From: Bacteroidota bacterium
GTDB taxonomy: Bacteria > Bacteroidota > Bacteroidia > Chitinophagales > Chitinophagaceae
DNA length: 64,000 bases
Direction: 5' to 3'
Assembly: GCA_028876495.1 (NCBI GenBank)
Contig: JAGWRO010000091.1
Location: 98,141-162,140, forward strand
The position numbers and the translations under genes are program-made. This document shows positions 1-8,914 of the stretch, in pieces. The first letter of the stretch is position 1; the number at the start of each line of letters is the position of its first letter. The notes below the pieces were generated by a model. The model saw only the letters and a list, made by a program, of their open reading frames with translations. It did not search any database and had not been told where the DNA came from.

Positions 1-1578
1 GATGCGGTTTTTATCCTGTTGCCGTGGCGTAAGACTATAAACGAGCCCGACCAATTCATTTTCAGGTTTTCTTTCCGTAAACAAACTGGTGATGTAGGTA
101 ACTAAAAAGCAAACCGTGAATGAAATCCACGCAATATTAAAAGCCTGGCTTGTACCTGAATAAAACGTATGCAGGTTGGCAATTGAACCGCCTTTCCCTT
201 CAGCCATAGTTAGTGAATAAGTAAGCGCTGCTGCTGCAGTGCCGGATAACAACCCCCAAAATGCGCCATTGGGCGTGGATTTTTTCCAAAACATTCCCAA
301 AAGAAAAGTCGCAAAAAGAGGTGCGTTTACAAAGCTAAAAACCAGTTGCAACAGATCCATAATACTGTTAAATCCGCGGGCCACATAGGCCGTCAGAATC
401 GATAACAATATTCCAACGATTGTGGTTGCCCTACCAACATTTAAATAATGGTTTTCACTCGCATGGGGCTTGATATGGCTTTGATAAATATCATAAGTAA
501 ACACAGTATTAAATGCAGTTACATTACCCGCCATACCCGACATAAAAGAAGCGATCAATGCAGTAATGCCGACACCTAAAATTCCACTTGGATACAACTT
601 AGATAACAACAACGGCAGCGTCATGTTATAATCCGTTTGACCGTTAATATTTTTGGGAAGATCAAATCCGGTAAACTGGTGTTGCAGAGCAAGCAATATA
701 ATTCCCGGAACAATTACGATCAGCGGCATAAAAATTTTAGGCAATGCAGCAATGATCGGTGTACGCCTCGCATCGTTCAGGTTGTGAGAGATCATCGCTC
801 TTTGCACCACCAAAAAATCGGTACACCAATATCCAAATGCCAGCACAAAACCTAATCCAAATATCATACTGAATGCATCGGTTCCCATCGGGTTGGTTGT
901 GGGGCTCGCCATTCCTTTCCACAAATGCAATTTTGCATTTTCAACATTGGCAATAATTCCATGAAGACCGCCGGCTTGTTGCACGCCGATAAAAACCAAT
1001 GGCGCTATTCCCAAAACGATCAGGAAAAACTGCAACACTTCATTGTAAACCGCACTGGTTAAACCTCCCAAAAAAGTGTAGGCCAAAACAATTCCTGCAG
1101 CAATCCAAATGGAAACATTAAAATCCCAACCCAAAACTGTTTGCATCAGCATGGCCAAAGCATATAAAGAAATACCCGAAGAAAAGATCGTCATCGCGGC
1201 AAAAGTGAAGGCATTAAAAGTCCTTGTCTTTTCATCGAAACGAAGTTTTAAATATTCGGGAACACTTCGCGCTTTACTTCCGTAATAGAACGGCATCATA
1301 AAAAGCCCGAGAAACAGCATGGCGAAAACCGCACCCAGCCAATAAAAGTGTGCTGTGTATAATCCATATTTCGCACCATTTGCAGCCATTCCCAACACTT
1401 CCTGCGCCCCCAAATTCGCAGATATAAAAGCAAGACTTGTGATCCACAACGGAATGTTTCTGCCACTCATTAAAAAATCGTTGGCCGTTTTAATTTTCTT
1501 CTTTAATAAAAATCCAATACCCAATACAAAAAGGAAATAAAGGCCGATGATGCTGTAATCAATAAGGTGAAGCTTCAT
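1..1578 (-). CDS. Sodium:solute symporter (SSS family), 3'-truncated by window edge
   Basis: An open frame starts at an ATG at 1578 and runs off the left edge with 526 codons visible, so only the C-terminal end is missing. The protein is polytopic and begins directly with a membrane span (MKLHLIDYSIIGLYFLF). Family features include LMSGRNIPLWITSLAFISAN near residue 40 and GGLTSAVYNEVLQFFLI in the middle, as in SGLT-like Na+/sugar cotransporters. It lies 17 nt downstream of the GH2-GH53 gene on the same strand, so the two are probably cotranscribed. The likely role is uptake across the inner membrane of galactose or short galactooligosaccharides released by that enzyme. The family is clear; the substrate is inferred from context. 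Confidence 0.9.
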   Translation of the reverse strand, partial: MKLHLIDYSIIGLYFLFVLGIGFLLKKKIKTANDFLMSGRNIPLWITSLAFISANLGAQEVLGMAANGAKYGLYTAHFYWLGAVFAMLFLGLFMMPFYYGSKARSVPEYLKLRFDEKTRTFNAFTFAAMTIFSSGISLYALAMLMQTVLGWDFNVSIWIAAGIVLAYTFLGGLTSAVYNEVLQFFLIVLGIAPLVFIGVQQAGGLHGIIANVENAKLHLWKGMASPTTNPMGTDAFSMIFGLGFVLAFGYWCTDFLVVQRAMISHNLNDARRTPIIAALPKIFMPLIVIVPGIILLALQHQFTGFDLPKNINGQTDYNMTLPLLLSKLYPSGILGVGITALIASFMSGMAGNVTAFNTVFTYDIYQSHIKPHASENHYLNVGRATTIVGILLSILTAYVARGFNSIMDLLQLVFSFVNAPLFATFLLGMFWKKSTPNGAFWGLLSGTAAAALTYSLTMAEGKGGSIANLHTFYSGTSQAFNIAWISFTVCFLVTYITSLFTERKPENELVGLVYSLTPRQQDKNRI

Positions 1579-1595
1579 TTAGAAAGTTTTAGTTT

Positions 1596-4500
1596 TTAAT
1601 GTTGATCTTTTAAAAATTCGTGCGTGATATCATCGTACTCATACAAGTACTTGTTGGCTTTTCCGTCTTTGTCAAAAAAAGATTCCCATGTGCTTAATGG
1701 TTCCCAGATAAAAGTGCCTTTCATTTGATTTCCCGGAAGTGAAAATGCAATCCGGTTCACCTGCCTTTTCAGTTGAGAATATTCAGCAACGATCACCGGC
1801 TTGTTATATTTTTTTTGCAACAACCTCAGGTTAGTATCTAGATCATTTAAAGTACCATGCCATTTTGGATAATAAGATTCGCCGATAGCATCAAAAGAAA
1901 CACCACGGTTGATCATGTTGTCGAGAAAAAATTCAGATTCAGAATTTTGTCCGCCCAAAGCAACGTGTATCAAAGTAATAATTGAAGGATTTACTTCTTT
2001 CACTGCTGAAAGAGCCGAATTCAGAAGCGTTGCAAGGCTGTCAAGATGCTGTACATTTCCATCAGGCCAAAGAATTCCATGATTGATCTCATTGCCTGTT
2101 TGAACCATTTCTGGTAAAGTCCCTTGTGCTTTTAAAGATGCTAAAACGCTTTTGGTATAGTCATGAACTTTTTTTGCCAGATCTTTAAAATCAAGACTTT
2201 TCCATTCTTCAGGAATGAATTGTTTTCCCGGGTCAGCCCAGGTATCACTGTAATGGAAATCAAGTAAAAATTTCATACCGGCATTTTTAATTCGCTTTGC
2301 CATTTGCAATGTTTGTTGCAAATCACAAAAACCTTTTCCGGGTGAATAGCCACTATCGTCGGAAGGATTTACAAATAACCTGAGGCGGATGTAATTAAAG
2401 CCATGATCTTTTAAAATCTGAAGTACATCTTTTTGTTCGCCTTTGTCAGAAAATTTAATGCCTCTTGCTTCCAGTTGTGGCAAAAAAGAAATATCTGCGC
2501 CTAATATTTTTCCGGCAGGTTTTGCAGTAGAATGAATACCCAATTTTGAGAAAAGATAAGGATCATCCGCAATGCCCAAAGGTTGATCAGGCTTAACGGT
2601 TATGATGTCGGTACTTCCGTCCCACAAACCTTTTGAACTGGCCACAAACTTAATATGGCCGGGCGTTTTTCCGGCTTGTAAGATCACCTGGCACTTGCCA
2701 TTAAACAAAGATCTTTGCCACTGTCCTTCCAGAATTTTATCCGGTTCATGGCTGCTTGGGTCACCATTACCTACACCTATTATTTTGGCGTCTCCTGTTA
2801 TAGAAAACTGAATTAAATTATCAGCAGTCGGCACTTCGCGCCCTTGCTTATCAACCACACTTACATTAATCACGGTCGCGTCTTTTCCATCAGCCAACAT
2901 AGTAGTTTTATAAGGAGTAATTACTACTTCGGCGGGATCGCCTGTTGTTTCAACAGAAGAGACAAGCTTACGGCCATGCTTATACGCAATTGCTTCCAGT
3001 TTGCCCGGCTCATATGGAACGGTCCATTGCAAATGGCTGTTGCGCGGCATATCTTTTTTACCAAAACTTTTACCATTCAAAAACAACTCAACATTATCTG
3101 CATTTGAATTTACCCAAACATCGATTGGCTTTCCTTCTTCTCCTTTCCAGTTCCAGTGCGGAGAAATTTGCAACACGTCTTTATCCGACCACCATGCCTG
3201 GTAATAGTAATAAACGTTTTTAGGAAAACCGCAAACATCCATCACACCAAAATGAGAACTGATGTTGGGCCATTTATAAGGAGTAGGTTCTCCTCTATAA
3301 TCAAATCCTGTCCAAACAAATCCGCCCAAAAACCAGCTTTCTTCAGCAGCAGGTTTCCACCATTGTTCAGCAGTATTTCCCCACGGTGGAGCAGTAATAT
3401 CATGATCGGGTAAATAATCATGAACGGTATCTACTTTATAAATTCCTCTTGTAGTTAAAGTGCTTGCCATTTCAGTTCCCATTATAGGTTGATCCGGATG
3501 ATCTTCATGATAAGGCTCAATTCCTTTGATCCTGTAATTAAATCCGCGAACAGGAATCACCTGGTTAATTCCTTTGTAAACATTTCCCTCATCAGCAGCG
3601 TAGGTGCTGGTTCTGTAGGGATCTAATTCTTTTTGTTTATGCAATAACGAAAGAGCGATTCTCTGGCCGGTTGGTGTCGCCTGAATCCACCCTTCTTCAT
3701 TGCCGATCGACCACATAAAAACAGAAGCATGATTACGATCGCGAAGTATGAGTCGTTCAAATTGGTCCATGTATTCGGGGCTGCTGTTGAGCAACCGATT
3801 TTCATCCAGAACAATCATTCCCAAACTATCGCATGCATCCAACAACTCAGGAGTAGGGGGATTGTGGCTGGTTCGATAGGCATTCGCGCCCATTTGTTTT
3901 AATAAACCGATGCGGTAATATTGCAGATAATCCGGCAGTGCACTTCCTACACCTGCATGATCCTGGTGATTGCAAAAGCCTTTTATCTTTACATATTTAC
4001 CATTAATGAAAAGCCCTTTCGCAGTAACATTTACATCACGAATTCCAAAACGGGTATTTACGCTGTCAATCACTTTATTTCCTGATTTTAAAAGAGTAAC
4101 CACGCGATATAAATAGGGATCTTCTATTGACCACAAATGAGGATTTGCAACATTGATACTTTGTTTCAGTACGTTTTTGCCAAAAGAGGAAATAGCAAAA
4201 TTTGTTGGTTTACTGCCAGCAACTTTCTTTCCGTCTCTTGTGGTTATATACGTATAAACATAACCGTTAGCTATGTTTGATTCTTGATTCACAACAGGAA
4301 TTTCTACTGAAACAATTGCATTTTTAGCCGATTGCTTTGAATGAATGAAAAGCTTATTGGAATTGATATGAAAATTATTTGTTTTATTGAGCCATACATG
4401 CCGGTATATTCCTGCACCTTCATAAAACCAGCCTTCATATTGAGTAGCATCTACTCTTACTACCAAAGTATTTTCCTCTCCGTATTTTATAAAATCAGAA

Positions 4501-4997
4501 ACATCATATTCTGCACCGATATAGCCGCTTTTATTATTTCCTATAAAAAAACCATTGAGCCAGATATTTGCATCCCGGTATATTCCATCAAACTGTATAG
4601 AAATTCTTTTAGCTGAATCTTTTTTGTCAATAAAAAATCGCTTCCGATACCAGCCGATGCTTGTTGCAGGAAACAAACCACCTACAGGTTTATAGCCGTG
4701 TGCCATCACATCAAAATTGGGTGAATTTACAAAAGGTAATTCTACAACCCAGTCGTGTGGCAGGTTTATGGTTCGCCATGAACTATCATTAAACCTTGGA
4801 TTGATCGCTGTATTTCCTGCATCGCCGCTTTTTTTAAAAATATCAGCAATTCCATAATTAAAATCCTTTAAAGGATCAGCAGCGTTGCCCAAATGAAACT
4901 TCCAGTTTTCATCAATATTTATATGTGCTCTGTCTTGAGATTTTATTGCAGAAAAAAAGAGTAAGAGAAATAAAAAAAGAGCAGGTTTTTTAAACAT
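1596..4997 (-). CDS. Fused GH2 beta-galactosidase / GH53 endo-beta-1,4-galactanase
   Basis: The protein has 1133 residues with an N-terminal signal peptide (about 1-20). Residues 25-620 form a GH2 enzyme: sugar-binding jelly roll, Ig-like domain and TIM barrel. The acid/base is E434 in GNEEGW and the likely nucleophile is E509 in MGTEMAS. Ig-like/DUF4982-type modules follow to about 800. Residues 830-1130 are a complete GH53 barrel with acid/base E970 (TGNEINHG) and nucleophile E1072 (VAEYS). GH53 enzymes cut beta-1,4-galactan internally and GH2 beta-galactosidases remove terminal galactose, so one polypeptide could both cut and trim the polymer. The two activities are usually on separate, adjacent genes. 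There is no lipobox or T9SS tail, which suggests periplasmic action. The frame is intact across the junction. Confidence 0.92.
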   Translation of the reverse strand: MFKKPALFLFLLLFFSAIKSQDRAHINIDENWKFHLGNAADPLKDFNYGIADIFKKSGDAGNTAINPRFNDSSWRTINLPHDWVVELPFVNSPNFDVMAHGYKPVGGLFPATSIGWYRKRFFIDKKDSAKRISIQFDGIYRDANIWLNGFFIGNNKSGYIGAEYDVSDFIKYGEENTLVVRVDATQYEGWFYEGAGIYRHVWLNKTNNFHINSNKLFIHSKQSAKNAIVSVEIPVVNQESNIANGYVYTYITTRDGKKVAGSKPTNFAISSFGKNVLKQSINVANPHLWSIEDPYLYRVVTLLKSGNKVIDSVNTRFGIRDVNVTAKGLFINGKYVKIKGFCNHQDHAGVGSALPDYLQYYRIGLLKQMGANAYRTSHNPPTPELLDACDSLGMIVLDENRLLNSSPEYMDQFERLILRDRNHASVFMWSIGNEEGWIQATPTGQRIALSLLHKQKELDPYRTSTYAADEGNVYKGINQVIPVRGFNYRIKGIEPYHEDHPDQPIMGTEMASTLTTRGIYKVDTVHDYLPDHDITAPPWGNTAEQWWKPAAEESWFLGGFVWTGFDYRGEPTPYKWPNISSHFGVMDVCGFPKNVYYYYQAWWSDKDVLQISPHWNWKGEEGKPIDVWVNSNADNVELFLNGKSFGKKDMPRNSHLQWTVPYEPGKLEAIAYKHGRKLVSSVETTGDPAEVVITPYKTTMLADGKDATVINVSVVDKQGREVPTADNLIQFSITGDAKIIGVGNGDPSSHEPDKILEGQWQRSLFNGKCQVILQAGKTPGHIKFVASSKGLWDGSTDIITVKPDQPLGIADDPYLFSKLGIHSTAKPAGKILGADISFLPQLEARGIKFSDKGEQKDVLQILKDHGFNYIRLRLFVNPSDDSGYSPGKGFCDLQQTLQMAKRIKNAGMKFLLDFHYSDTWADPGKQFIPEEWKSLDFKDLAKKVHDYTKSVLASLKAQGTLPEMVQTGNEINHGILWPDGNVQHLDSLATLLNSALSAVKEVNPSIITLIHVALGGQNSESEFFLDNMINRGVSFDAIGESYYPKWHGTLNDLDTNLRLLQKKYNKPVIVAEYSQLKRQVNRIAFSLPGNQMKGTFIWEPLSTWESFFDKDGKANKYLYEYDDITHEFLKDQH

Positions 4998-5228
4998 TAT
5001 CGTGGGTAGTTTTTAAATCAGAAAAGAGGCAGAACAAAAGTTTGAAATTATCAACATTGCAAATACGAAGAAGTATTAAAGTAAAATAGTTTATAAATAT
5101 AATGAGAAAATAGTAATAAGGCATTGTAGCTTAAAATACTTTATTAAATGGTCAATAATAATTTACTTTTTCTAAACAATAGTAAACCGACAAATAAAGC
5201 TGATTCTTATTCTTACATTTTCAAAAAA

Positions 5229-5255
5229 AAACTGCGTCAGAAATTGACGCAGTTT
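5229..5255 (-). terminator. Intrinsic terminator after the SusE-like genes
   Basis: An 11-bp perfect stem (AAACTGCGTCA / TGACGCAGTTT) with a 5-nt loop is followed on the minus strand by nine T residues. It sits 22 nt beyond the stop of the 384-residue SusE-like gene and before the GH2-GH53 gene. The susCDE-type transcript should mostly end here, leaving the enzyme and symporter with lower or separate expression. Confidence 0.85.
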
Positions 5256-5276
5256 CATATAAAAATAAATATTTAT

Positions 5277-6431
5277 TTATTGTTTCTCCAGCGAAAATTG
5301 ACCTGTATCACCAAGTGCAAAATTCACTGTCAGTTTGTAAGTTCCATCTGCATCAGGTCCCGGAAAATTAGAGGAAAGATCATAACCAAAATCACCACCT
5401 GCTGATAAACCTGTTATAGTATTATCGGCAACGGCATATTTATTATCCCAACTACCGTTCACCGGTAATAGCAAATATTGTTTCCCACCGTTTAAATGCA
5501 AGGTAACAGTAAATTCAGACGAGTTTAACCTGGTAAGTTGCTGCGAAGGAACAGGAACCGGATTGTTCCAGCCACCATCGGTTGCATCTCCTACTATAAA
5601 TAAGCTATCAGGCAAAGTTCCTGTCCATGGAGTAACGGCAAAAGTTCCTGATTGAAAATCCAAAACAATTTTATACCAGCCTGTAGTGGCAGGGCCGGGG
5701 AAATTATCGCTTAAATTGTACCCAAAAGCACCACCATTTGAAAGGCCGCTCACCGAATTATCAGCAACAGAATATTTATTATCCCAATTACCATTTAAAG
5801 GCAAAACAAGATACTGAGCGCCACCGTTTAATTTAAAAATACCTGCATAGGTGACGGAGTCAATCATTGAAAATTGCTGCCTTGGAACAGGAACAGGATT
5901 ATTCCAACCGCCTTGTGTGGCATCCCCTACCAAAAACAACTCTTTAGTAGATGGCGGAGTAACTTTTGGCGGAGTAACATAAGGAGTCATATTTACCGTT
6001 ACAACATTTGAGCTCAATCTTTCATTATTGTTGGCATAAGAAGAAATCAAAAGTATATCCACATTATAAGCCTGGTTATACTTAAATCCGAAGCCTAATA
6101 ATATATTATTCAGTTCTTTTGCAGTAAAAGAAGTATGCAAAGAATCGGTAACAACATAAGTAACGGCATTTGAAAAATTTCTCCCTGAAGAATCAATTTC
6201 AATTGTATACTTCACGTTGGAAGAATCGGTAGCATATTTTGGATAAGTCCAGTTAAGGGTTAAAGCTACATTATCAGAGTCTGAGGCTGTTGGTGCAACG
6301 GTATTGACAGATGCAGTTAAAACAGGGGCTGTACCGTTTCCATAAAAAGAGAGACTGGGCACTTTTTTCACACAGGCAAAAAATCCCAGAACCACCACCA
6401 ATCCTAAAAATAATTTTGATAAATATTTCAT
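5277..6431 (-). CDS. SusE-like outer-membrane lipoprotein with two repeated C-terminal glycan-binding domains
   Basis: This 384-residue protein has a lipoprotein signal with the lipobox cysteine at 20 (VLGFFAC). Residues 30-160 match the SusE N-terminal domain. Two homologous domains of about 105 residues follow, starting near 170 and 280. Each opens with LF(L/I)VGDAT.GGWNNPVPVP and contains NG.WDNKY and FGY(N/D)LS.NFPGP. SusE/SusF proteins are surface starch- or glycan-binding lipoproteins that assist the SusCD transporter. The gene is last in the susC-D-E-E run and is followed by a strong terminator. It resembles the 272-residue neighbour with one extra C-terminal domain, so it probably arose by gene duplication plus domain duplication. 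Confidence 0.85.
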   Translation of the reverse strand: MKYLSKLFLGLVVVLGFFACVKKVPSLSFYGNGTAPVLTASVNTVAPTASDSDNVALTLNWTYPKYATDSSNVKYTIEIDSSGRNFSNAVTYVVTDSLHTSFTAKELNNILLGFGFKYNQAYNVDILLISSYANNNERLSSNVVTVNMTPYVTPPKVTPPSTKELFLVGDATQGGWNNPVPVPRQQFSMIDSVTYAGIFKLNGGAQYLVLPLNGNWDNKYSVADNSVSGLSNGGAFGYNLSDNFPGPATTGWYKIVLDFQSGTFAVTPWTGTLPDSLFIVGDATDGGWNNPVPVPSQQLTRLNSSEFTVTLHLNGGKQYLLLPVNGSWDNKYAVADNTITGLSAGGDFGYDLSSNFPGPDADGTYKLTVNFALGDTGQFSLEKQ

Positions 6432-6465
6432 GAGTTATTTTTTATTGCTTTTTTTCAAAATGAAT

Positions 6466-7284
6466 TTATTGAGGCGTTACAGTGAATTTTCCACGTTGAA
6501 AATCCAGTGTTATTTTATAAGTACCACTAGCTGTTGGTCCTGGAAAATTGTCTGACCAATCGTAGCCAAAATCACCGCCTGTAGGAAGAGGCCCGTTTTT
6601 AACTGCATATTTATGACTCCAATCGCCATTTACCGGGATTGCCAAATATTGTTGGCCTCCAATAAGATTAATGGTTAGCTCGTAAAGAGTAGGTGTTACC
6701 TGTGTAAATTGCTGGCTTGGTACAGGAACCGGGTTATTCCATCCGCCGGCAGTTGCACTTCCTACCAAATACAAAGTACCATTCACAGGTAATTTAACTT
6801 TTGGAGGAATAGCATAAGGAGTCGCATTCACCGAAAAAACATTTGAAGATAATTGAGCAGCGCCTGTTCCTAAAAAAGCATTCACTTTAATATTAATTTT
6901 GTGACTTACTCCTGGCGCTAACTGAAGCTGATTCAACAGAATGTCATTAAATTCTGTTTGCGTAAAAGTTTTAGAAAGATCAGAACCTACGGAAACTGTT
7001 TTGAGATCAGGATTACTGAAATCATCAGTTGTATCGATCAAAATATTATAGCTTACATCAAGCGAACTGATTCCTGTATTAAATTGATATTCAGGATTCG
7101 TCCAGGTAAGCTTAAATGCATTGTCATTTTGTGTATCGTATGACAGCGGAACCGTTCCTGCAACGGAGGAGGTGAGTACGGGTGATGTGCCACCTTTTAA
7201 GATCACTTTATTTTCATCTTTTTTGCATGACCATAAACCAAAAATCAGAAAGCCAGCAAGAAGAGTTTTAAATATATGTTTCAT
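6466..7284 (-). CDS. SusE-like outer-membrane lipoprotein with one glycan-binding domain
   Basis: This 272-residue lipoprotein has its lipobox cysteine at position 20 (IFGLWSC). The N-terminal half matches the SusE domain (V.LTW.NPEY, SYNILIDT). The C-terminal 105 residues are one copy of the GGWNNPVPVPSQQF domain found twice in the next gene. It lies 19 nt downstream of the SusD gene and 34 nt upstream of the second SusE-like gene, so it belongs to the same operon. It probably binds the target galactan at the cell surface; the ligand is inferred from the neighbouring enzyme. Confidence 0.85.
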   Translation of the reverse strand: MKHIFKTLLAGFLIFGLWSCKKDENKVILKGGTSPVLTSSVAGTVPLSYDTQNDNAFKLTWTNPEYQFNTGISSLDVSYNILIDTTDDFSNPDLKTVSVGSDLSKTFTQTEFNDILLNQLQLAPGVSHKINIKVNAFLGTGAAQLSSNVFSVNATPYAIPPKVKLPVNGTLYLVGSATAGGWNNPVPVPSQQFTQVTPTLYELTINLIGGQQYLAIPVNGDWSHKYAVKNGPLPTGGDFGYDWSDNFPGPTASGTYKITLDFQRGKFTVTPQ

Positions 7285-7303
7285 AATAATTTATTTTTTA
7301 AAA

Positions 7304-8896
7304 TTAATAGCCGGGATTTTGAACCAAATTCGGATTAGCCTGAACATCGGTAAGAGGTAATGGATAAAGGTTGCGGTAAGATTGAACGCCTGTACCTGAT
7401 TTTACACCGCCTTTCCAAGGCCATAAATAACTTGAAGACGTAAATTCGCCATATCGGATCAGGTCGGTCCTCCTGTAACCTTCCCAATACAATTCTCTTG
7501 CTCTTTCATCCAGAATAAAATTAAGAGTAAGATCGTTGGCGGTAATATCACCTGAAGTATTGCCATAAGCTCTTTCACGAATGTTATTTATATATTTAAC
7601 TGCTTGCGCTATATCTCCACTTCCACCAAGAGCTATATTTCTAAGCGTTGCTTCAGCATAATTAAGATACATTTCAGGCAACCGGAAAATAGGCATGTCA
7701 ATATCAGAAAAATCAAGACTGCTTCCATTAGCACCATCACGTGTTACATTTTTGAACTTGGTAACAGCAAAGCCATCAGTAAACGAAGTAATATCATTGA
7801 TATCTATATTCTGGCCACTCGTATAAAAATCAGACCTTGAGTCTACATTTCCGGTATAATCAGGAAAAAGATCCGGCAAATTTTTTGTAGTTCTGGCTCC
7901 GGACCATCCACCATTGATACCAAATTTGGATGGATTCATACTTCCCCCAACAGGAGCGTGAGTAAGAAATGTTGTTCCACCATAACCCTGCGTTTTCAGT
8001 CCATCATAATTAATGGTTAAAATAAATTCATTGGTGTTCAAATTATTATCTGCCAAAAACAGCCAGTTATAATTAGATGTCAAGGTGTATCCAGCGTCGA
8101 TCACCTTTTTAGAATAAGCAATTGCATCATTATAATCAGTAGTATCAGCATAAACCGGGGCATTAAGGTAAATCCTTGAAAGCAAAGCCCAATCAGCCGC
8201 CTGGTCTGCACGACCGTATTCGTTGGTCATTGGCGCTTTTAAATCAGGTTCTATTGCTTTCAGCTCAGATATTACATAGTCAAAAAGATCTTTCCGGCTA
8301 ATTTGTTTTGGAATATTACCTATCTGATCTTTATCGGTTACAAATGGAGGATTACCAAAAAGGTCCATTAAAACCCAATATTGATACGCCCTTAAAAACC
8401 GGGCTTCCGCGCGATAAGTTTTGATATTATCGGCGTCACTTCCTGTTATGCCGCGCGCAGCAAGATTGGCATCTGAAGATTGCCTGATAAAGTCATTGGC
8501 AAGCGTAATTTGGTACATACTTCTATAATACAATCCTTGTGTGAACGGATTGCTGGATGACCAGTTCATGAAATGAAAATCCTGGATACCGGCATCTCCC
8601 CAACTTATTACTGCTTCATCTGTTGATAATTCCTGAGCACACCAGTACAATCTGAAAAAATCAGAAGTTCCGGGGTCGATACCCTGGATGTCGCCGCTTC
8701 CGGGCCCGTTATTTCCTGTTTGGGCAAAACTGCCGTAAACTTTTGCAAAAGCAAGTTTATAACCATTGGGCGTAGAATACACTTCAGCCGCAGTAAATCC
8801 ATTCGTAGGCAGGCGGTCAAGGTTTTTAGTACAGGAAACAAAAACTACCGAACTCAAAAGCGCAATGATTATTAAAAATGAGATTTTATTTTTCAT
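7304..8896 (-). CDS. SusD/RagB family glycan-binding lipoprotein
   Basis: The protein has 530 residues with a lipobox cysteine at 22 (VVFVSC). It shows SusD family hallmarks: an N-terminal TPR-like half with YRAEARFLRAYQYWVLMDLF, and the C-terminal block MYLNYAEA plus FILDERARELYWEGYRRTDL. SusD caps the SusC barrel and captures oligosaccharide at the cell surface. The gene follows SusC by 18 nt, and the pair defines a polysaccharide-utilisation locus. Confidence 0.95.
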   Translation of the reverse strand: MKNKISFLIIIALLSSVVFVSCTKNLDRLPTNGFTAAEVYSTPNGYKLAFAKVYGSFAQTGNNGPGSGDIQGIDPGTSDFFRLYWCAQELSTDEAVISWGDAGIQDFHFMNWSSSNPFTQGLYYRSMYQITLANDFIRQSSDANLAARGITGSDADNIKTYRAEARFLRAYQYWVLMDLFGNPPFVTDKDQIGNIPKQISRKDLFDYVISELKAIEPDLKAPMTNEYGRADQAADWALLSRIYLNAPVYADTTDYNDAIAYSKKVIDAGYTLTSNYNWLFLADNNLNTNEFILTINYDGLKTQGYGGTTFLTHAPVGGSMNPSKFGINGGWSGARTTKNLPDLFPDYTGNVDSRSDFYTSGQNIDINDITSFTDGFAVTKFKNVTRDGANGSSLDFSDIDMPIFRLPEMYLNYAEATLRNIALGGSGDIAQAVKYINNIRERAYGNTSGDITANDLTLNFILDERARELYWEGYRRTDLIRYGEFTSSSYLWPWKGGVKSGTGVQSYRNLYPLPLTDVQANPNLVQNPGY

Positions 8897-8914
8897 TATA
8901 ATTGATTTAATATT

